Below the pieces are notes generated by a model that had not been told where the DNA came from, made no database searches, and saw nothing but the letters and a program-made list of their open reading frames with translations. The translations under genes were made by a program, and so were the position numbers. Positions 40,509 through 50,645 of a DNA stretch of 64,000 bases are shown piece by piece (the stretch's first letter is position 1; each line of letters opens with the position of its first letter). Origin of the DNA: Aphrocallistes beatrix (lineage: Eukaryota; Porifera; Hexactinellida; Sceptrulophora; Aphrocallistidae); NCBI GenBank assembly GCA_963281255.1, contig OY725488.1:1550001-1614000 (forward strand), given 5' to 3'.

Positions 40509-42473
40509 TCAACTTTCATTCTCATCAGGACAAACTTCTCCGGTTTCATTCTCATCTCTGAACACAGAGTGAGGCTGAGTCTTGTTGTACGCGGGCGCCA
40601 CGAAGAAGGGACTGCTAACTGCGGAATCAGCGAACTTCAGGATGGCGGCACGAGGATCTTCAATCTCCCTGTCCACCTTCTTGAGCGCCAGATTCTTAAC
40701 AATGTATGAAGAGAGCGAGCCCCCGCTCTCAGCAAGCCTGCCTCCTCTCCCTTGCTTTCCTACAGGCCTCTCAGGCGCTTTGGAAGCAGAGACCTCTTCT
40801 CTCTCCTTCTCCCGCTTCCTCTTCAAGGTCCAGGGCCTCTTCTCCCGGAAGAGAGGGAGAGAGTGTGGAGTCATGATCATCCCCTCCAGATCCCCTGACA
40901 CGTAGCTCTCCTGTCCTCGGGACCGCTGGGCACTCTTCTCGTCTCCAAAGAAGAGAGCCCCTCTCTGACTCCGATTCACGTCGAATAGGAAGCAGAGGGC
41001 GCCGTCAGTACAGCCACACACCAGCTGGTTGAGCTTGTGCTGCCAGAGGATAGGACCTACCCCCTCTACCTCTGAGAACTGTACTCTCTCTACTTCCTGC
41101 ATGCCATCCCGCTCTATGAACACGACTGCTCCTTCTCCCTTACTCGTCCCGCTCACCGCAGTGGCCAGGACTCGCTCGTCTGGACTGAGACACAGACCGG
41201 AAGTGCCTAGAGAGCAGGGCAGGGGGGAACTACTAACGCCGAGTGGTTCTCTGAACTTTCTCAGGTCCCAGGCCTTCACACTCCCGTCAGCTGATCGAGA
41301 GAACAGAAAGTTGGAATCGTTAGCGAACAACAGACTCGTGACGTCACAGTTAGCTTTGTGTGCTGATTTGGCCCATAAATTAGGTCTGCTGTTCCAGGCT
41401 TTGTTCCCAGCCCACACCTGCACGCTCCCGTCCCTGCAGCCGGCAGCCAGGTGTCGGCCCTCCGCCGAGTAGGAAAGGGCGCAGGCTACGGTCTTCCTCC
41501 CTTGGGAGTCTCTCGCCTTCATGACCTGAGTCTGCAGCAAACTCTCCCCTCTCACCTCCCACACGCGAGTGGTGCAGTCCTCTGCGCAGCTGGCTATCAC
41601 GTTCTTATCACGCGGGTGCCATGCTCCAGCCCTCAGAGAGGCCACGTGGCCTTTTGTTTTCGCCATATCGGAGAGGTACTGGTCCCCTTTGGGAGACTGA
41701 GCCAGCTGTCTGCCGTCTCGGTCAAGCACTAACAGCTGTGCGCCGGCCGGACACACGAGGATGCGGTCTCCAGTGGAGCTGAAGGAAGCGGAGAATAGGG
41801 CGTGGCTCTCGCACGGCTCTAGACTCCTGAAGGGACGAGGAGGACCTCCCCGGTTGGACTGGGATTCTGTGAAGTCCCACAGGCCTAGGGTGAAGTCGTA
41901 GCTCCCGGAAACCAGTCTGGTGCCTGAGGGATCGAACGAAAGCGCGGAGACAAGTTTGGAGTGGCCCCCTCGAGACCACAGCTGCTGCGTGGGAGGGTGC
42001 TGGCTAGAAGCGGTCTCCTCCTCTCCCTCTGAGCTGTCTGAATCTGTGTCGGAATCCTGATGGACGGGCGCCATGTTAGGAGGCGTTTGAAAGTCTGAAG
42101 GGATAGGAGGTCCGATGAGGTTGTCCTCATCCTTTATTTCTGTGTCGATAGTTGGAGTGAGTGCAGGGGAACTAGGGTCCTGTATCGGAGTCGGAGAGCT
42201 GGGTTGGGGTACTTGTTCTGGTATGTTGGGACTGGGAATCGCAATGGCATTAGCCTCCATGGCTAGGGATGTGCTATTAGAAATAGCATCAGGTTGAAAC
42301 TGAATTGGAGAAGGTTGGGAGTCTGTATTCTCTGTTGAAGAGAGAGGATGTGGAGAAGTAGGATTGAGTTCAGGGAGTTTAGATCGTTCTCTAGCTGTCT
42401 TACGAGCTTCTTGAAAAATTTCATCGAAATCAAATTGCCGAGCCCTCTTCTTACCAGGATTTTCTCCTTCCAT
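40509..42473 (-). CDS. WDR70: WD-repeat protein WDR70
   Basis: A 654-aa frame. The N-terminus (KRARQFDFDEIFQEARKTAR) and LIGPPIPSDF are followed by an acidic stretch and a seven-bladed WD propeller from about residue 170 to 510. Family marks are DPSGTRLVSGSYDFTLGLWDF, FRSLEPCESH, LDRDGRQLAQSPKGDQYLSDMA-KTKGH, WHPRDKNVIASCAEDCTTRVWEV and SLPLFREKRPWTLKRKRE near the end. Human WDR70 (654 aa) works with the DDB1-CUL4 ligase in H2B ubiquitination and double-strand-break resection. It is an intronless frame, strongly supported. Confidence 0.95.
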   Translation of the reverse strand: MEGENPGKKRARQFDFDEIFQEARKTARERSKLPELNPTSPHPLSSTENTDSQPSPIQFQPDAISNSTSLAMEANAIAIPSPNIPEQVPQPSSPTPIQDPSSPALTPTIDTEIKDEDNLIGPPIPSDFQTPPNMAPVHQDSDTDSDSSEGEEETASSQHPPTQQLWSRGGHSKLVSALSFDPSGTRLVSGSYDFTLGLWDFTESQSNRGGPPRPFRSLEPCESHALFSASFSSTGDRILVCPAGAQLLVLDRDGRQLAQSPKGDQYLSDMAKTKGHVASLRAGAWHPRDKNVIASCAEDCTTRVWEVRGESLLQTQVMKARDSQGRKTVACALSYSAEGRHLAAGCRDGSVQVWAGNKAWNSRPNLWAKSAHKANCDVTSLLFANDSNFLFSRSADGSVKAWDLRKFREPLGVSSSPLPCSLGTSGLCLSPDERVLATAVSGTSKGEGAVVFIERDGMQEVERVQFSEVEGVGPILWQHKLNQLVCGCTDGALCFLFDVNRSQRGALFFGDEKSAQRSRGQESYVSGDLEGMIMTPHSLPLFREKRPWTLKRKREKEREEVSASKAPERPVGKQGRGGRLAESGGSLSSYIVKNLALKKVDREIEDPRAAILKFADSAVSSPFFVAPAYNKTQPHSVFRDENETGEVCPDENES

Positions 42474-43841
42474 TTAGAAGCTGGATAAGAGCAGAGGCTA
42501 AGATCATCATAGAATAGATGTTAGTATAAGAGCATCAAGTACAGAATTTGTAATGAATATTTTAATCAATCAATTTTAATTCGATTTTAAAAACTTTACT
42601 TGGTTTCATTCTTCCAAGTTGTTATTTGCACACAAATATCTACCAAATTGGAAAACAAAAGGTTGAAACCTCTCATCTGCAAAATTTCTCAAAGATGTGA
42701 AAATATGATATGACAATCTTCCCCTAAGGTGAACTACGTGTATGGAACTTTTAATTAAATTGAACATTTTGAACTCATTGCCATAATTTTCCTGAAATTG
42801 ATTTTTAAAATCCGGTTTTTGAATAGCAAATTAAGCATCAATACCGTACATGTACGTACATGGGCCCATGGCGACTCAATATTTCGTCGTGCACTACTTC
42901 TGCACAAAAACAATGCAACCAGAGCAAACAATTTTCGCACTGAACCCAATCTCCGCTGAGTTCACAGGATTCGTGTGTTCCGAAGCATCTGGAGTCTGGA
43001 GGTACATCATGATTGAAGCACAGTTTTAAGAGTTGACAGATTTAGCGTTACTGTCGAAAGATTTCTACGGCTTCCAGTTTTCCAGTTTTCTTCCGTGGAC
43101 TCTGAACCAAATGCGCCTCTATGCCAGCTTTTCCTGCCTTCCTTCATTTGGAGATTCTCTCATCTCCCGGTTATTGGTGGTCTGGCTCATCCTTCTCCTG
43201 CGACGTTGAACATTCGATCTCGCCTGTCGAGCTGCATTGCTTTTACGTTCGATTTCACATCCAGGAAGGTCCCTATCGCTGAGGCGAAGGTTCGAACTCT
43301 TCGAGCAGTTTGTACACAACTACTTTACCCCTCATTGCATTGAATATCAGAATAGCGAAGTCTTGGTTGAAATTCGGGTTTGCAGAATACGCAGATCTAT
43401 AGACACCTATTTGCTCTTTGGAATGAGATTCCATATCGCATTGTGTAGTGACTCACTGCATTCGTGGTACTGGTTCTAGCCAAATAACTGCTCCAAAACC
43501 GATTGGAATATAAACTACGGGTGATGAATCACAGCTTACAGTTACGTTATAAACCTCTGCCTCTAGAGAGGAGTATGGTCTTTCCAATAAATTATGGACA
43601 AACAACAAACACCAATTGTGTTTGAACAGTAGAGATAGATTGTAAAGAATAATAATTAAATTACTTTTTGAAAAATATTTTAAGGATTGCATACCATATT
43701 GGTGTAATTATTAAAATAATCAAAGCTAAACTAGATGTTAGATCCTGAAGAAATGTTAAAAACTGAAAAAAGGTACTAGAAATAAATTAAATATTCATGT
43801 CACACTTACTTTAAATAGAAAGCATCTTATCTTTATACACT
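42474..43841. other. Intergenic between WDR70 and CZIB
   Basis: The stretch 43080-43330 is less AT-rich and open in more than one frame but shows no domain. It could be an old coding remnant. The right side should include the CZIB 3' UTR. Confidence 0.3.
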
Positions 43842-44324
43842 CTAACTGGGAACGATTTGACTGGAACAGTCATATATACCAACAGGCTGGTTGTTAGCTT
43901 CATCAAATTCTGCCCAATCTCCCTGGTCCAGTGCAATCCCTTTGAAAGCAGTGCCTGAATCTGTTCCTTCGCACACAAAGTCTCCTTTCGGGAGGAATTC
44001 GAATGGCTCTATTCCCCTACACTCCACGATGACTATCGTCTTGAATTGCTCACTGTCTTGAGCCGTGTAGACTGATAGAATGGGCAGAGAGACACTGACA
44101 CTGTTACTCCGCTGACACATTTTACATTTTATTATGAAGTTGGCCTTTCCCTTCCCTCCCGGCATTGGGAACTGCTCCAAAGGATTGATAGCGTGCCACT
44201 TTCCTGTAGACTCCCCGCATGAACTACAACGGAGCTTGATGTTCCATAAGTAATCTTCTCCTGAAACACGTAAGTTAGTACAGTTCTCTAACGTTGCCTT
44301 TATTTGTATTGAAAATTTCCCCAT
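43842..44324 (-). CDS. CZIB: CXXC zinc-binding protein CZIB (C1orf123 family)
   Basis: A 160-aa frame, the same length as human CZIB. Zinc ligands C33 and C36 (LRCSSCGES) and C67 and C70 (IKCKMCQRS) sit at the same positions as in the human protein. KATLENCTNLR, KTIVIVECRGIEPFEF and DSGTAFKGIALDQGDWAEFDE are family marks. The protein is a small cytosolic two-domain fold of poorly known role. It is transcribed divergently from XPA, 810 bases away. Confidence 0.96.
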   Translation of the reverse strand: MGKFSIQIKATLENCTNLRVSGEDYLWNIKLRCSSCGESTGKWHAINPLEQFPMPGGKGKANFIIKCKMCQRSNSVSVSLPILSVYTAQDSEQFKTIVIVECRGIEPFEFLPKGDFVCEGTDSGTAFKGIALDQGDWAEFDEANNQPVGIYDCSSQIVPS

Positions 44325-45134
44325 TCTCTAATACAATGGGATTCGAACTGAAGGCATGTTTATACGCATATACAAGAAAATTTTGTTATTATCTGTATTA
44401 TAATATCTTACAAATATATTATAAACTCTTTTAAATTAACTAAAAGCCAAGATATTGCACATGGTATTTGGATTGTTCAGCTTCAATATAATACGTATTC
44501 TACAGCAGACCTCAAAATAATTCATTGAAAAGAAAAGTGCAGAATTTCCCCCCATAGAAATACTCATAAGTTCACTTTTTTGAGTTATCAGTGAGCTTGA
44601 TGCTCCGCTGGATGGGCTAAAGAGTGTCCAATGGCAGCCCTCATATTCTGGCTTTTCAAAAATATATTATTGAAATTGAGAATTGCGGGGTAAACAGGCA
44701 AGAGGGAGGCTTGTCATAGACAGACCTGGTCCTAGCCTAGGTGAACTAGGCAGTCGGTAGGGGATAGGGCAGCGAAATCTATGGGCGGCATTTTTAAAAA
44801 CTTGAATTTACGAAACACTAAAGCAGTCTAAATAGAGGATAAGCTAAGGGCAGCATAATGTTCCTATGCTCCTATGCTGGCTGGGTAAGGAGGGGGCGAC
44901 AGAGATTCAGTTTATCTAGGGCGGAAAATTTGAACTCGCTCCAAGGACCGGACCTAATGATGGGTACGTATGTCCAAATGTTTAAGAAGTGCTTAGTCCC
45001 AGGTGGAGGTATGAGGTGAGTGTCCATATTATTTGTGTTATGACATCTGGCCTGTGCTCCTAAGGACACTATGCACGATCTAATTATCATAAGTATATTA
45101 TCACTAGACTAGAGATTTTATAGAAAGAAGAAGC
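44325..45134. promoter_or_regulatory. Divergent intergenic region between CZIB and XPA
   Basis: The two genes point away from each other here, so this 810-base stretch should hold both promoters. I see no clear core element. A segment from about 44700 (CAGACCTGGTCCTAGCCTAG) with opposed GGACCGGACCTAATG near 44945 may be a degraded MITE. Confidence 0.4.
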
Positions 45135-45944
45135 ATGGCAACTGCTCTAAGCTCTGACACATCAGACAGTGATAGTGTGGACTTCGCCACCATTGATTTT
45201 GAGAAAATCCCCGGATTAGGAGAAGAAAAAGTCCCACAAATTGGGATGAAGAGGCCGCATTCTTCAGCATCCGAATCGAATGCTGGAAATGGAGACCAAT
45301 CATTCCACCATAATTTGGGTTTAGATACAAAGCGAACAAAAAGTGCCCCAGATCAGCCACTAACTGGTTCAAATGCTGAAATCTCAAAAAATAGAAGAGA
45401 CTTCAATGTACATATCACTCACCACGTATGCACAGAATGTGGAACTCAATTCAACACTTCCTATTTTCTCAAAAGCTTGCGTCTCGAAATATGTGACGAA
45501 TGTAAAGAGAAGGAGAAGTACAAATTAATCACGGTTAGTGATGTCCGGCAGAAGTACCACCTTACTGACAGGCACCTGAGGGATGAATCTACCGGGAAGT
45601 TGTCCTGTATAGAGAAACGGAATCCTTTCAACTCAGGATGGTCTCGCATGAAACTGTATCTTGAGTTCCAGGTAAAGGAGAAGGCGTGTGCTGTATGGGG
45701 AGGGGAGGGAGGGATCGACAAGGAAACGCATCGTCGAAGGGAGTTGTCGCACAAATTAAAACGTAACAAGTATGCCAAAGAATTAAAAGAAATGAAAGCG
45801 TCGGTCAAGATAGAATCTGCCACGTTCAGGACTCCTTTCCATGAACATTCCTACGGAAGCGAAGGACAAGTCGATCCAGAGTCAGATGAATACCAAAAGA
45901 CATGCACAATATGCGGTTTTGTTCTCACCTATGAAAAATTATGA
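45135..45944 (+). CDS. XPA: DNA repair protein XPA
   Basis: A 269-aa frame, similar to human XPA (273 aa). The C4 zinc finger uses C99, C102, C120 and C123, with the same internal spacing as human C105-C129. The DNA-binding core follows: KYKLITVSDVRQKYHL, KRNPFNSGWSRMKLYLEFQVKEKACAVWGG. The C-terminal TFIIH-binding part has HEHSYG and DEYQKTCTICGFVLTYEKL. XPA verifies damage and scaffolds RPA, TFIIH and ERCC1-XPF in nucleotide excision repair. AATAAA at 46025, about 80 bases after the stop, is a probable poly(A) signal. It is the only clear plus-strand gene in the interior of the window. Confidence 0.97.
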   Translation: MATALSSDTSDSDSVDFATIDFEKIPGLGEEKVPQIGMKRPHSSASESNAGNGDQSFHHNLGLDTKRTKSAPDQPLTGSNAEISKNRRDFNVHITHHVCTECGTQFNTSYFLKSLRLEICDECKEKEKYKLITVSDVRQKYHLTDRHLRDESTGKLSCIEKRNPFNSGWSRMKLYLEFQVKEKACAVWGGEGGIDKETHRRRELSHKLKRNKYAKELKEMKASVKIESATFRTPFHEHSYGSEGQVDPESDEYQKTCTICGFVLTYEKL

Positions 45945-47013
45945 ATTTATTTATGAATAGACCCATTATTGTGACAGGGTACCAGGGTACCATGTATGTA
46001 TCTGCATAAACAGGTAGATTTCCAAATAAAAAAAGGCTGGATTGATCAGCTCTTAAATTGTGTTCATTGGTCTACTGATGGCTACAAATTAGTTATTTAG
46101 CTTTGGTGATTTTGGGTCAAATATTATTGTTGAGCTAGAATTCCTATAATGACTAGATTGGAATCAAATAAGAGAGGAGCGTGATGTAAAATAAAAAGTT
46201 TCGGAGCCTTTAATTATAAAGTTTTTCAGGAGAGAGGATAGGTCTAGGAGGCGGCAAGCACGATCATTTAGAATGTATCCTACTATAGTAGAGTCGGAAA
46301 ACTAACAAGCATGGCAATTAAATACTTCGGTCTCAACACAGGTTAGCTGTATTTTTAATAATCAAAATATAATATCTGACGGGGGAGACCAAATATGTTA
46401 CTCGTTAAAAGTTAGTGTTCGGTCAATTGTGTTGATTTTGAAAATTTCAAAATGAATAGGTTGGCACAAGTCTTATAATTAATCATAAAACTAGTATTGC
46501 ATTGTCCCTCCAAATTACTCTCCAAACAAACTGGTTGTAGATACCAAAACAAGGATAATATTGCGATAGAGAGCCAAATTGGTCAGGAGAAGGAGAGTTT
46601 GGTGTCCAAATAAGTTTCAGTCTTATCGCTCTCAATATAATTTTAACTTAGCGTTGTCCATGTTTTATGTATATTTTTAAAAATTAGGTATCATTTAACC
46701 TCGTTTTCGGACTCTACGTATCGATTTACACCAGACTATGAAACATTTTGATCCTTACAGAAATTAAGGTGGTCCCATAGATAAAGTCGATTAGTATGTC
46801 ATATGACCAACCTGCCAAATTTGCTTTTATCTCAAAACGCACAATACTCCACCATATTGCTGAACTATCCTATCATGCAACTATCAAAGGCCAACAAGTA
46901 AAAATACATATTATAAAATGGATTGCATAACAAGAGAATTATTGGCGAAGTTGTTACAATAAAATAGAATGACTAGTATCATAATATCGAACTACTTACG
47001 TACTAATTCTTCT
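45945..47013. other. Intergenic between XPA and NTHL1 (convergent)
   Basis: 3' flanks of two converging genes. AT-rich; beyond the XPA poly(A) signal I see no feature. Confidence 0.4.
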
Positions 47014-47907
47014 CTATTCAGGCGGGTTTGCTTTTACCTTCGAAGAAGGACAAATGCCTTTATTTAGACAGGTGTGACAAAGGGGATTTATCGGTTTACA
47101 TATCTGCTGTCCAAACCCTACCAGCAACCCATTAACTCCTTCCCAGTACTCTCTGGGGAGCCAATCTTCCAAGGCCTTCCTCGTTTGCTCTGGATTTTTG
47201 GTCTTATTCGCCCAATTCAGGCGGTTCGCAATTCTGTGGACGTGGGTGTCAACTGAAATGCCGACAGTGGTTTTCCAAGCAACACTTGTCAGCAATAACG
47301 TCATTTTCGGGCCTACGCCTGGAAGCGCGATGATGTCCTCGTATTCCCTCGGTATGTCATCGTCATACTTCTCATGTAATATCTCGACGATCCGCTTGAT
47401 GTGTTTCGCCTTGGTTAGGTAGAATCCTACGGGGTAGATCAGCTTAGCTAGCTCCTCTGCAGACGTCTCTCTGATGTGGTCTACAGTCAGGCCGTATTCG
47501 CGCAGTCTGTCCATTGCGGCCGAATTTTGCTCGTCTCTTGTGCGGCTAGAGAGGACGAGTGAGATCAGAACATGGAACCGGCTTTCAGCTGGAGAAAATT
47601 TATCTGAAAGGTTGGATTGCACACCCATCGAGTCAACAACTGCAGACCTTTCAGACCGCATCTTCACTATATTATCATGCTGCTGCTTCCATCTGAAGGG
47701 GACTGTGGTGGATTCGGATTTGGATTTAGATTTGGACTTGGATTTAGATTTAGATTTAGACTCAAAGTAGTCACTAGTAACTATTCTTTTAGAACTATCG
47801 AGTTCATTCACGGCTGGAGTATCTTCAACATTTTCAATGGAGTGATTAGATTTTTTTGATGCAGGGAGTAAAGATTCTTCACTTCTCAGTTTCCTCTTTG
47901 AAGTCAT
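47014..47907 (-). CDS. NTHL1: Endonuclease III homologue NTHL1
   Basis: A 297-aa frame. The helix-hairpin-helix LPGVGPKMTLLL carries the catalytic Lys near residue 200. The catalytic Asp lies 19 residues later in GISVDTHVHRIANRL. The 4Fe-4S loop is complete: C-x6-C-x2-C-x5-C in CKPINPLCHTCLNKGIC. The enzyme removes oxidised pyrimidines and cuts at abasic sites in base excision repair. The N-terminal 75 residues are basic and low in complexity, with a run of Lys-Ser dipeptides (about 50-66) encoded by a hexamer-like repeat at about 47718-47760. A nuclear signal is likely there. Confidence 0.96.
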   Translation of the reverse strand: MTSKRKLRSEESLLPASKKSNHSIENVEDTPAVNELDSSKRIVTSDYFESKSKSKSKSKSKSKSESTTVPFRWKQQHDNIVKMRSERSAVVDSMGVQSNLSDKFSPAESRFHVLISLVLSSRTRDEQNSAAMDRLREYGLTVDHIRETSAEELAKLIYPVGFYLTKAKHIKRIVEILHEKYDDDIPREYEDIIALPGVGPKMTLLLTSVAWKTTVGISVDTHVHRIANRLNWANKTKNPEQTRKALEDWLPREYWEGVNGLLVGFGQQICKPINPLCHTCLNKGICPSSKVKANPPE

Positions 47908-47993
47908 GCAAGTTAACCTCCAAAGTTTGAAAGAAAACGTATTTTAAATAAATTGGATCGAAGAAAAAAATCACTAATCCCAAATTCATACAT

Positions 47994-48300
47994 ATATATT
48001 AGGGTGTCCATGGCCTACTTAATTAATATACGGCTGTGTATGTCACCGAGAAGGCATGAAAACTAGAGGTCTATCGTACGGTTTTTGATTTATCGGTCTA
48101 ATTAAAATTTGACTGTGTTAAAACTGACCTTCTAGTTTTCATGCCTTCTCGGTGACATACACGGCCGTATATTAAGTAGGCCATGGGGTGTCCAAAAAAA
48201 TTTTACAAATTTTCACACCATCAAAAATATAAAGCAATTTGGAGATTATTTTGTGGTCCCGCAAGGTAGGCCCCCCTCCCCCTCGTGCAGTAAAGTCAGT
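47994..48300. mobile_element. Diverged relative of the 2571 palindrome, interrupted
   Basis: TTAGGGTGTC, then after the insertion at 48009-48185, CAAAAAAATTTTAC, CAATTTGGAGAT, GTGGTCCCGCAAGGTAG and CCCCCTCCCCCTCGTGC follow the left arm of the palindrome at 2571-2750. It ends before the other arm, so this is a partial copy. Confidence 0.6.
48002..48192. mobile_element. 177-bp palindromic MITE with 7-bp target duplication
   Basis: The element 48009-48185 begins CATGGCCTACTTAATTAATA and ends in the reverse complement. GGGTGTC is duplicated on both sides (48002-48008, 48186-48192). The arms (GTGTATGTCACCGAGAAGGC, CATGAAAACTAGA) are nearly perfect. The termini differ by one base from the CATAGCCTACT family, which has the same duplication length. 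Confidence 0.8.
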
Positions 48301-48321
48301 TACATATAGACAGAAGAACAG

Positions 48322-48501
48322 CCATGAACCAGGGCCGGACTGGCCCACAGTCGTCTGGCAAATGCCAGAAGGGCCGACCAAATCTGGACCGCTTATTTAC
48401 GCCAATTATAAGCGGATGGACATTAAAATTTGGATAAGAATCTTATAATATCCATTTTTGCCAGGGCCGTTTTGAGGCCTCAGTCCGGCCCTGCCATGAA
48501 C
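48322..48501. mobile_element. hAT MITE, 164 bp, exact 8-bp duplication
   Basis: The element 48330-48493 begins CAGGGCCGGACTGGCCC and ends CCTCAGTCCGGCCCTG. CCATGAAC occurs exactly on both sides (48322-48329, 48494-48501). Termini and duplication length are those of the hAT superfamily. No coding capacity. Confidence 0.85.
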
Positions 48502-48688
48502 CATGAAAATGTCAGGTGGCATCAGGAGGATCTAAGATTGATTGGAGTGATAAACAGGAGTCTCCATGAAATAACTGAGTAAACATTAATTGTGATCGAA
48601 TTTTAATGATGAATAGAACTGGTACAATGCAGTAAATTTTCGAACTAATCAAAGTGTTAACTGTTGCACAAATTTTCTAGTTTAAACA

Positions 48689-49351
48689 TTAAACTCGATA
48701 AGAAGACGTCATTATAAGATCAGATAAATCCAGAGCGTTTCCGTCTTTCTCCCCTTTATACCTTAACATCAACTCTTTAAAAGCGAGAAAATCACCAAAC
48801 GATTGCAAAATTTCATATATTCCCATATCCACAAATTCCTGATTTTTGTCCATCATCTTGCTGAACCACTCCATAGAGAACTCGGGAACCTGCGACTTCA
48901 ATTCGGCTTCTATATATCCCTCGACAGTCGCTTGGTACTGCTGGAATATGTCCATATAAACTAGCTTATTCTCTTCATCGTAATCGAATTGATCGTAATA
49001 CTGCTCGAAGAATTGGCTCTGTATTTCGGAAAATTGTTCTGAAACGAGAATATCCTCCAGGATACCAACAGCAGAATGGAATTTGTACGAATTCTCATCC
49101 CCTGAGCTGATGTGATGGGCAAATACCTCCTCCTGACACCGGGCAATATCCTCCTGCGAACTGAGTCTGTTACAGTCAGTATTAGCACCTTGTTCTGAAG
49201 GCTCTTTAGATGTCTTTACATCAAAGTCACATATACATAGATCAATAGCGATGTCAGAAGGATCTGCTATCCCGTCATTATCTGCACCAGTTTCCAAATT
49301 ATTCGCCAAAAACATTTCTGAATCTGCTTGAGAGGGATCATTAGAGGCCAT
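48689..49351 (-). CDS. ARL2BP: ARL2-binding protein (BART)
   Basis: A 220-aa frame. The BART domain spans about residues 90-205: KFHSAVGILEDILVSEQFSEIQ, YYDQFDYDEENKLVYMDIFQQY, VEGYIEAELKSQVPEF and FGDFLAFKELMLRYKGEKDG match the family. An extra 80-90 residue acidic N-terminus is not present in the 163-aa human protein. ARL2BP binds GTP-loaded ARL2/ARL3 and acts at centrosomes, cilia base and mitochondria. The ATG at 49351 is the first in frame; an internal start nearer the domain is not obvious. Confidence 0.93.
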   Translation of the reverse strand: MASNDPSQADSEMFLANNLETGADNDGIADPSDIAIDLCICDFDVKTSKEPSEQGANTDCNRLSSQEDIARCQEEVFAHHISSGDENSYKFHSAVGILEDILVSEQFSEIQSQFFEQYYDQFDYDEENKLVYMDIFQQYQATVEGYIEAELKSQVPEFSMEWFSKMMDKNQEFVDMGIYEILQSFGDFLAFKELMLRYKGEKDGNALDLSDLIMTSSYRV

Positions 49352-50238
49352 TGAACAAATGTCTAATTATACAAATAACCATTCAATATCTCGAAAATAT
49401 AAATACATTCGCGGTTCACAGCCTGGAAGATAAAAAACTTTTATAAATTTGTCTCTGGTGTAGGGTGGCCACTGATCTTTCCAACCAAATTCTTAACTAT
49501 TCTCACGATTTAGGACCACGTCTCGTGTTCTTAATACTATTTTACTATATATCACGATTTGTCACTCCCACCACACAATTTAGTTAGATTACGGGTTGAA
49601 AGGTCTGAGCTGTTGGTTCCACCAAGGCATTAGGACGAGATACTTTTTCGAGTATCTATTGAGAGGATCGTCGATCTTTTTTCCAATAATATTTCGATCA
49701 TTTTTTAAGAAACATTCAATTTCTCTCCTCCTCATTCTTATTGTTAAAATACATTAAATTAGGAAGATACACTGGAGGAACGACCAGGAAGCCACAAAGT
49801 GTTCGCTATCGGTTCTAATCGGCTTTAGGCTTTGTTATGCATTTAAATATTTCAAAAAATACCGTATGTACTATAAATCACAAAACGATCGGAAAATGGG
49901 ATCACTGATCATAATTTCAGCTAGGATCGGGGATCTTTTTTCACTATCGACTAATACACTAGGTTCCAACCTCAGCCCTCCTGCTATTTGCCATATTTCC
50001 ACAAAATTTAATCTGACACATGGAAGAAATCGTGGATAATTAGCAACTTTCATGAAAATCCTGGACTCTCTAGGATAAATCCTGACAAGGTGGATTCTAG
50101 TGGCAATATGTCAAGTGTCTCCGAATAATATCAATTATTTTATGACTAAATTACATTTCGTTTTTTATCAGTAATTTTCAATTGACTATACAATAAGATG
50201 TCGTGTTGTGCGCTCTAGTAGAATATTATACTTGTATA
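49352..50238. other. Intergenic upstream of ARL2BP
   Basis: AT-rich with no defined feature. It contains the ARL2BP promoter side. Confidence 0.3.
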
Positions 50239-50645
50239 TACAGTGGAACCTCCATAATCTGACATTCAATGGGAGACGAAAAAAATGTCGGATTATCAAA
50301 TAACCTCCATAATCCGACATTTGTGGAAAATCAGCAAAATGTCGGATTATAGAGGTAAAGTAACCTCCACAATCCGACAATATTTGACAGACGAATAATT
50401 TGTCTGATCAAAGAGGTAAAATAACCCCTCCATAATCCGACATTATTTGATAGACGAAAAAATTGTCGGATTATCCAGGTCGAATTTGCATTACTGGAAA
50501 ATCATTAAATTGTCGGATTCCGGAATAGCGAGGTGTCAGATTATAGAGGTTGTTTTCTATAGAAAAACGATCCGTGAACAGAAATAATGTCGGTTTAGAG
50601 AAATGTCGGATTACAGAGGTGTCGGATTACGGAGGTTCCACTGTA
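50239..50645. mobile_element. Pogo-like MITE with internal copies of its own ends
   Basis: 50241-50643 begins CAGTGGAACCTCCATAATCT and ends with the reverse complement; TA flanks both sides. CCTCCATAATCCGACA or its inverse, with ATGTCGGATTA, recurs at least six times through the interior, so the terminal motif has multiplied inside the element. Confidence 0.8.

Noticed and set aside
42755-43692. Several 60-80 codon frames between WDR70 and CZIB
   Set aside because: Overlap in opposite frames, no domains and no consistent coding strand.
44325-44360. GTTCGAATCCC-like sequence on the minus strand upstream of CZIB
   Set aside because: No tRNA fold and no A box at the right distance; a chance match.
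47474-47859. Asp-Leu and Phe-Gly dipeptide-repeat frames opposite NTHL1
   Set aside because: Generated by the hexamer repeat coding for Lys-Ser in NTHL1; not genes.
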